This document shows, one piece after another, positions 58,901-64,000 of a stretch of DNA of 64,000 nucleotides; within the stretch, counting starts at the first letter, position 1; each line of letters begins with the position of its first letter. This stretch comes from Phylloscopus collybita. Lineage: Eukaryota; Chordata; Aves; Passeriformes; Phylloscopidae. The DNA lies in assembly GCA_027886175.1 (NCBI GenBank), contig JAJNNQ010000016.1, positions 3,079,501-3,143,500 on the forward strand. The letters run 5' to 3'. The position numbers and the translations under genes are program-made. A model generated the notes under the pieces. That model was not told the origin of the DNA, made no database searches, and saw only the letters and a list, made by a program, of their open reading frames with translations.

Positions 58901-59473
58901 AAGCAATGTTTAGAAGAAAACCTAGGAAAGAATTTAAGGCACTCTGCAAAATGTTACACAGATGCCTTGAGAAATCTGACTCAATAGAAGGTGTTAGGAG
59001 ACATTGGAAGCATCTGGATTTATCTCCAATACAGATCTTCTGATATCTGCAGGATCACTTGCAGGAACAAACGTGGGAGATTATTGTAGCTGTATGTGAT
59101 AAAACCATATCAGTAGTGGATATCTCAAAACACTGGAAATAGGCTTAATACCACCTGTGCAATGGCTGGAAATCTGTCAATGGTATTTCCCTACCCACTT
59201 TACTTTCTGAAAAGTGGGAGTAACAGGCCTGAATCAATAAGACATATTTATTTTGATCACATAGAATTTTCTGTTGGATAGCTGAAAATCCTGCAGGTTG
59301 AGGAGTAAAAATTCTAGGGATGCTAATAATATCCTCAGGAAGTAAGTAAGAAGTAGGATTTATGGGTTTAGCTGATTTTTAAAATAGCATTTGCTGATCT
59401 CCTGATTTCTGTTTGTCTTACTAACTCTCCTCACTTTTTCATCTTTATGTGTGTTATTTATTAATGCTCACAG
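55941..59473 (+). other. PTPRO intron 16
   Basis: The 3.5 kb intron has a (TG)8 run near 57330-57346, an A run near 57139 and a C/A-rich tract at 58508-58668. I recognise no gene or mobile element. Confidence 0.77.
58508..58668 (-). repeat. C/A-rich low-complexity tract
   Basis: About 160 bases of AAAC, CAAACAAA and AAAACC units, complementary in type to the G/T-rich tracts. Confidence 0.9.
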
Positions 59474-59557
59474 GCGTAGAAGTGTATTTGCTTTCCTAAC
59501 TCTGCTACCCTCATGCCTTTGGACTGATTATCTTTTGGCATTTTATGTTAATCCTTG
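59474..59557 (+). CDS. PTPRO: PTPRO exon 17: 28-residue alternative cassette
   Basis: The exon encodes [20 protein letters not shown] and LLAFYVNPW, differing from the mammalian segment at about two positions. It has 84 bases (28 codons) and is phase 2 on both sides, with a split TG|G tryptophan codon at each border. Skipping it joins exon 16 to exon 18 without changing the frame or the junction tryptophan. Mammalian PTPRO isoforms lacking exactly this segment are known. Alternative use here is inferred. The segment is hydrophobic and just inside the membrane. The donor is gtaagt. Confidence 0.95.
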
Positions 59558-60117
59558 GTAAGTGATTTACTTGTTTCTCCATATGCAATGTGTGAACAAT
59601 GTGAATTTCTATGACATGAGAAATGTGTGGTGCCTTTGCTCTCAAACGGGTTCAAAGCTTTTGAAGATGAGATTTCCTTGTGCTGGAACACGGACTGGAG
59701 AGGATGTGGGTATCAAAGTGTTTGCTGCCCTGCTCCATCTGCTCTGTCTGTTTATGCTCCAACCCATTTTGGTATTAAAAAAAAAAAAGTGGCCTTGCAG
59801 TGGTCATCAAATCCATCTCATTGCTGTCTTTGCAATTTTTGCTGCTTCATTCTGAGTCCTGGCTTCTTCTGTCCTGGTTGTTTACATGTTCATTGCCTGG
59901 CACTGACTTCTGCTGCTGCTGTTCTATTACTAAAATTGCCTGACCGTGCCCCACCTGTTTGGTGTGTGATGTCAAACACATTTGTTTTTCAAAGGTGCTC
60001 TTAAGCTCTCCTGAAGTCAGTGAAAGTTTTGCTTTTGAAAAAAAAAAAAAACAAACCAGTTTGCTGAGAATGGATACAGTTAGGAATCCCAAAGAGTACA
60101 AACAGGGCCACTGTGTG

Positions 60118-60338
60118 CACATCTCATTGTGTATGTGTGCATATTTAATGCTTTAGTCTGTAAATAATTTCTAAGGACTTAGTAAAGACCTGATTGTTTT
60201 CTTGAAAATACCTGACAAAGGCACTCCTCCACATCTCATTGTGTATGTGTGCATATTTAATGCTTTAGTCTGTAAATAATTTCTAAGGGTTTAGTAAACA
60301 CCTGATTGTTTTTCTTGAAAATACCTAACAAAGCCGCT
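60118..60338. repeat. 112-bp tandem duplication
   Basis: Two adjacent copies both begin CACATCTCATTGTGTATGTG and end near ATACCTGACAAAG/ATACCTAACAAAG, with about six differences. Confidence 0.93.
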
Positions 60339-60667
60339 TGTCTACTTAGAACCAGAATTGTTTTGCAAACCACTTAAGAGATAATTATTATTGACTACGA
60401 CCCCAAAATGCTGAATTCATATAAAGAAACTTAATTCCTGATGGTCTTGGGTCCGAGTTTTAGGGTTTTACAAAGAAGATGGCACTGAGGTGAAGATTTT
60501 ATTTCCCAAGCATTTTCCCTGCTCTTACCATGAGGCACCAAAACCCTGGCATGCAGACATCAACATCTTCAGCACAGGGATTTTTTGAGACTGATTTTCC
60601 TTGAGTTACAGTGGGTCTATAGAAAAATCCATCCAAATTTTCAGTGGGCCTAGAAATGAGAGTGTCT

Positions 60668-61121
60668 ATCACAGAATCACAGAATTTCTAGGTTGGAAGA
60701 GACCTCCAAGCTCATCAAGTCCAACCCATCTCTAACACCTCAACCAGACCATGGCACCCAGTGCCACATCCAGGCTTTTGTTAAACACATCCAGGGATGG
60801 TGACTCCACCATCTCCCCAGGCAGGCCATTCCAGAACTTTATCACTCTTTCTGTGAAAAACTTTTCCCTAATATCCAACCTGTATTTCCCTTGGTGCAGC
60901 TTGAGGCTGTGTCCTCTTGTTCTGTCAGTGCTGCCTGTAGAGAGAGACCAACCCCAGCTGACCACAACCACCCTTCAGGGAGCTGTAGAGAGTGATAAGG
61001 TCACTCCTGAGTCTCCTTTTCTCCAGGCTAAACACCCCCAGCTCCCTCAGTCATTCCTCACAGGGTTTGTGTTCCAAGCCCCTCAGCAGCCTCGTTGCCT
61101 CCTCTGGACGCGCTCAAGGAA
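60668..61121 (-). mobile_element. CR1 LINE 3' fragment
   Basis: The + strand begins ATCACAGAATCACAGAAT, the inverted octamer end of CR1, followed by gttggaagagacctcc. The minus strand encodes the CR1 reverse-transcriptase tail, with RTRGHSLKLHQGKYRLDIR and FFTERVIKFWNGLP. It is 5' truncated, as is usual. This is the clearest avian/reptilian marker in the window. Confidence 0.95.
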
Positions 61122-63214
61122 TGGAAAACAAACCACAAACGTGCTCTCCACACACACCCTGCTGAGGAGCACGTGGGGGTCTCCCCCACCCCTCCAAGGT
61201 TAATGTTAAATTGGCTTGGAACTTGCCTGGTGTGAACTCAGCTAACCCTTGAGCTGCACAGTGGTGGAGGGTGAGGCAAGCAGGGGATTTTTTTGGAGGC
61301 CACACACTGAGCTCTCTCAGCTGGTCAAGAAGCCCAAAGTGGCCACTGTCAATGGCACTGCTGCAAAAATGTTGTCACCTTTTATTTTATTTTGCATTAA
61401 CTCACTCACCTTTCCAGATGTGTATCATCCTTCAGAGGTTTCCCCTTCAATCAATCTACCTGGTTTAGTCTAGATGCTGAAGTGTACAGGAGCTGAGGTG
61501 GAAGGAGATGAGATTAATCCCCCTCTTTGTCTTTTAATCTGTGGAGTAAATGGAATAACAGATGAAACACCAGCTCATGTTTCAAATGCTTTTGTTTTGC
61601 ACACAAGTTGGTTTCAAATATTTATGAACATTCAGGAAACAATTGCAATGCTAAGAAACAAAGGCCTCTTGAGACTTATCAAAGCACATGAAAATCTTGC
61701 TGAGAAATGTATGCCAATCATTTGTTCTATTGCCTCTTGAAGTGTTCCTTGGAGGAGCATTCTTAGAAGCATTCCCATCATAGAGAGTATTTAGGTTTGG
61801 GGTTTTTTTTTTCTTTTCAAATTAATTCTTATGTGCCTGACATTAAAAGGTTTACCATAGTCACAGGGGATAGAGGTGTGTTGAATAATTTAGTGGAATT
61901 ACCATTAAGATTTGACTGGAAAAAAAATCTTAGAAGATGGAAAATAAATACTACTCATTTAGGTGTACAGTGCGTATGAATGGGCAGATAACATGATAGG
62001 CTGAAAAGGTTTATTATATTTATTCCCCACATTAATATAAAGCTGGTATTGTCATAGCTCTTGTTAATTCTGCAGGCAAAGCTCCTCATCTAAATGGAAA
62101 TGTAATTTGACAAAATAACTACAGGTTGTGGCTGCTCCAGAAACTGAATATTTTGTAAAATTTAATTTTGGAAAGTAGTCCTTTATTGTTTTTTTTAACG
62201 TAACTTCTAAACTTAACAAGGTAGAAAAATAAAAAATGCACTGCTTTTTAGTATTTCTTTCTATTTTCATTATTTAGAATTTAAAAGTCTTCTCCTTTAA
62301 TTTACTAATTGAAGCTGTGAACCAAGTGATCTAGATGTAATTTAATATAACCATGAAATCAAAATTAGCATCATTATAATGTGAAAAATGAACAGATATT
62401 GTTTAATGCCCAGGAATTAAAAATTGACACTACCAAAATTCTTTCTGAGTAAGCAAAAATCTATTTGAGCTCTGTGGCTGGTGGAACAGAGATCATTATT
62501 TTTAGACCTCTAAAAATTCCAGGGTGTTGATTTGTGTATTTAATATTATTGTTGCTTAACTTCTTTGTGGCAACAACAAAATGAACACACACCCCCTTCC
62601 AAAAAACCACTGGGTGGTGGTTGGTGTAGGGCAGCTCTTAAATCCAAAACTTTGGGTTTTACTGCTTAACACCCTCAGAAACCTGCTCCCAACTGTTGCT
62701 AGTGAATTACATCACTCATAAATCATTGTTTTACATGACTGGCACAATTATCTCCAGCTGTTAAAAGTCAATTAAATGATTTAAGGTTTAAGCTTGAGTC
62801 CCGCTGAGGTCAGTAGGATATTTGGCATTGTCTTCATTTATCATCATAAGCAGGTTATGAGACAGGCCCTTTCCTTTTTCCTTTACCTTTTGTTGAATTT
62901 GCAAGTGGTGGTCTTGTCCCTTTAGCCAGCAGATGCTTCTCATTCCCAGTTGCTCTCCAGTGTTGACATCCAATTTCCCAGCTCAACTGGGACTCAGCCC
63001 CAGCCAAAGCCAGTGGGTCAGGATTTATAGGGAACCCATGGCTTTTTCTGGGCACAGATTTTCCTTCTCAAGGGCAGGTGGTTCTCAGAGCCACAGAATG
63101 GGATATGCATGCCACTGGGATAGCAACAGAAATGTTGCTATCAGCTTAAAATTGTCCAGGTTATTGTCACCAATCTCCTCCTGAGTATGATGAAAAAAAA
63201 AAAAAAAAGCATTC

Positions 63215-63295
63215 TTAATGTATATACATTAATTGAATACTCATTGAATGCATTCAATGTGTATTCAAAGAATATGCATTCTTATTCTTTGAATA
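63215..63295. repeat. Cluster of three inverted repeats before exon 18
   Basis: Two 18-bp perfect palindromes, TTAATGTATATACATTAA (63215-63232) and CATTGAATGCATTCAATG (63242-63259), are followed by a hairpin with 12-bp arms (63262-63273 and 63284-63295) and a 10-base loop. Confidence 0.9.
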
Positions 63296-63352
63296 AAGGT
63301 TGTGCAGCTGTTTAGTGAATGAAAACTGCTTCCTTTATTTTTTTTTTAACAG

Positions 63353-63388
63353 GAGTAAAAATGGATTAAAGAAGAGAAAGCTGACCAA
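63353..63388 (+). CDS. PTPRO: PTPRO exon 18: short basic juxtamembrane exon
   Basis: The exon encodes the end of a split tryptophan plus SKNGLKKRKLT and two bases of the next codon. It matches mammalian PTPRO just before the catalytic domain. It has 36 bases and is phase 2 on both sides. The acceptor is ttttttttaacag and the donor is gtatgt. The open frame beyond 63388 is intronic. Confidence 0.95.
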
Positions 63389-64000
63389 GTATGTAACTTC
63401 TTTGATACTTAAAGGAATAAGCCTTAGACTAAGTAGGCATTATAGCATACATGGCCCAGTGGTATTTCAGTCTACAAAGGTAGAAAACTTCTTGATAGAC
63501 ACATCCCAGGAGAGAGAGACCTGAAAGCAGAAAAACAAACAACAATTGCACAAAAGCAATTCCGCTCCACAGATTGTAGTAAAACATACAAAATCAGCCA
63601 TCAGGGAAAAGATCAATTATCCAACTTAGTGATTTCAGCAGAGCTTATCCTTAGTTAAAAAATTGCAAGTGGTGAAGAAGCTGGGATGCTTTTGTGTGCA
63701 GTGATATCTCCCCATTGACACGGGGCTCTCATTACGGTTGTTGCTCGAACATTAGATCATTAATGCTAGCGGGTAAACAGGAGTAATTAAGTGGTGATAA
63801 GACAGGTTCCTTTGGGCATATTGCCTCCAAGTAAATGAGAAGATTGCTGTGTGCATGCTTCAGCAGCTTGTAAATTAGAGTATGATAATTAGGTGAGGGA
63901 AGCTGTTTACCTGTGTTTCCTTCCTCAGAGCAGTCAGGCTAATTATTTCTGTTATGTTCAGGGGCTGTGCCTGCCTAACAGATAGATCTCACCTGGCAAA
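63389..64000 (+). other. PTPRO intron 18 (5' part)
   Basis: No further exon is visible before the window ends, so the phosphatase-domain exons lie downstream. The stretch 63700-63960 is rich in transcription-factor-like sites. Confidence 0.75.
63700..63960. promoter_or_regulatory. Candidate regulatory segment in intron 18
   Basis: The segment contains forkhead-type GGTAAACAGG and CTGTTTACC sites, homeodomain-type ATCATTAATGC, AGTAATTAAG and CTAATTATT sites, and a GATA-like TGATAAGAC. It is free of repeats. This is motif-based inference only. Confidence 0.22.

Larger units (their letters stand above)
59558..63352 (+). other. PTPRO intron 17
   Basis: The 3.8 kb intron holds a 112-bp tandem duplication (60118-60338), a CR1 fragment (60668-61121) and a cluster of perfect inverted repeats (63215-63295) near exon 18. 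The rest is AT-rich with nothing recognisable. Confidence 0.82.
7682..63388 (+). other. PTPRO: PTPRO gene, partial: coding exons 2 to 18
   Basis: Seventeen exons in one orientation join in frame through GT-AG introns into about 894 codons that align collinearly with remembered vertebrate PTPRO. PTPRO is a single-pass type I membrane tyrosine phosphatase with an FN3 ectodomain and one cytoplasmic catalytic domain. In mammals it acts at the podocyte foot-process surface, in neurons, and as a short form in leukocytes and osteoclasts. The reading covers the ectodomain, transmembrane helix and juxtamembrane region. The signal peptide (exon 1) and phosphatase domain are outside the window. Fourteen N-X-S/T sequons are visible in the ectodomain. 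No frameshift or stop was found, so the locus looks functional. Confidence 0.96.

Noticed and set aside
60732..60971. 79-codon minus-strand frame resembling a protein
   Set aside because: It is the reverse-transcriptase tail of the CR1 LINE fragment, not a host gene.
1..64000. A novel multi-gene or mobile system
   Set aside because: All coding signal belongs to PTPRO or to retroelement fragments; no clustered unknown genes were found on either strand.

Overview
The window is vertebrate nuclear DNA, almost certainly from a songbird-like (passerine) bird. It holds one recognisable gene on the + strand: PTPRO (receptor-type tyrosine-protein phosphatase O, also called GLEPP1), a podocyte, neuronal and leukocyte transmembrane phosphatase. 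The assignment rests on exon-by-exon protein similarity to my memory of mammalian PTPRO. The avian assignment rests on two CR1-type LINE fragments, bird-type endogenous-retrovirus LTRs and short introns. No database search was run.

Seventeen consecutive coding exons were found between 7682 and 63388. I number them 2 to 18, assuming that a signal-peptide exon 1 lies upstream of base 1. All introns are GT-AG. The exons sum to 2684 bases, about 894 codons. They encode nearly the whole fibronectin type III (FN3) ectodomain (exons 2-14), the transmembrane helix (exon 15) and the juxtamembrane cytoplasmic segment (exons 16-18). The catalytic phosphatase domain lies downstream of the window. Every intron at an ectodomain module boundary is phase 1. 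The membrane-proximal FN3 modules are each built from two exons split by a phase 0 intron. Exon 17 (84 bases) is frame-neutral and matches the 28-residue cassette that some mammalian isoforms omit. An in-frame ATG in strong context at the end of exon 14 matches the start of the short leukocyte form PTPROt.

The remaining ~61 kb is intronic. It contains three solo LTRs of one family with 5-bp target duplications or near-duplications (introns 2, 10 and 11), a cluster of other LTR-like pieces (intron 4), another LTR-like element (intron 13) and two CR1 fragments (introns 2 and 17). It also holds a 16-copy, 44-bp minisatellite just upstream of exon 5, two local duplications (introns 5 and 17), many microsatellites, and repeated G/U- or C/U-rich tracts directly downstream of several 5' splice sites.

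I found no second protein-coding gene, no RNA gene, no CRISPR array and nothing bacterial. I see no evidence of a novel multi-gene system. The most interesting items are the repeat structures next to splice sites, the LTR cluster and the isoform-related signals.
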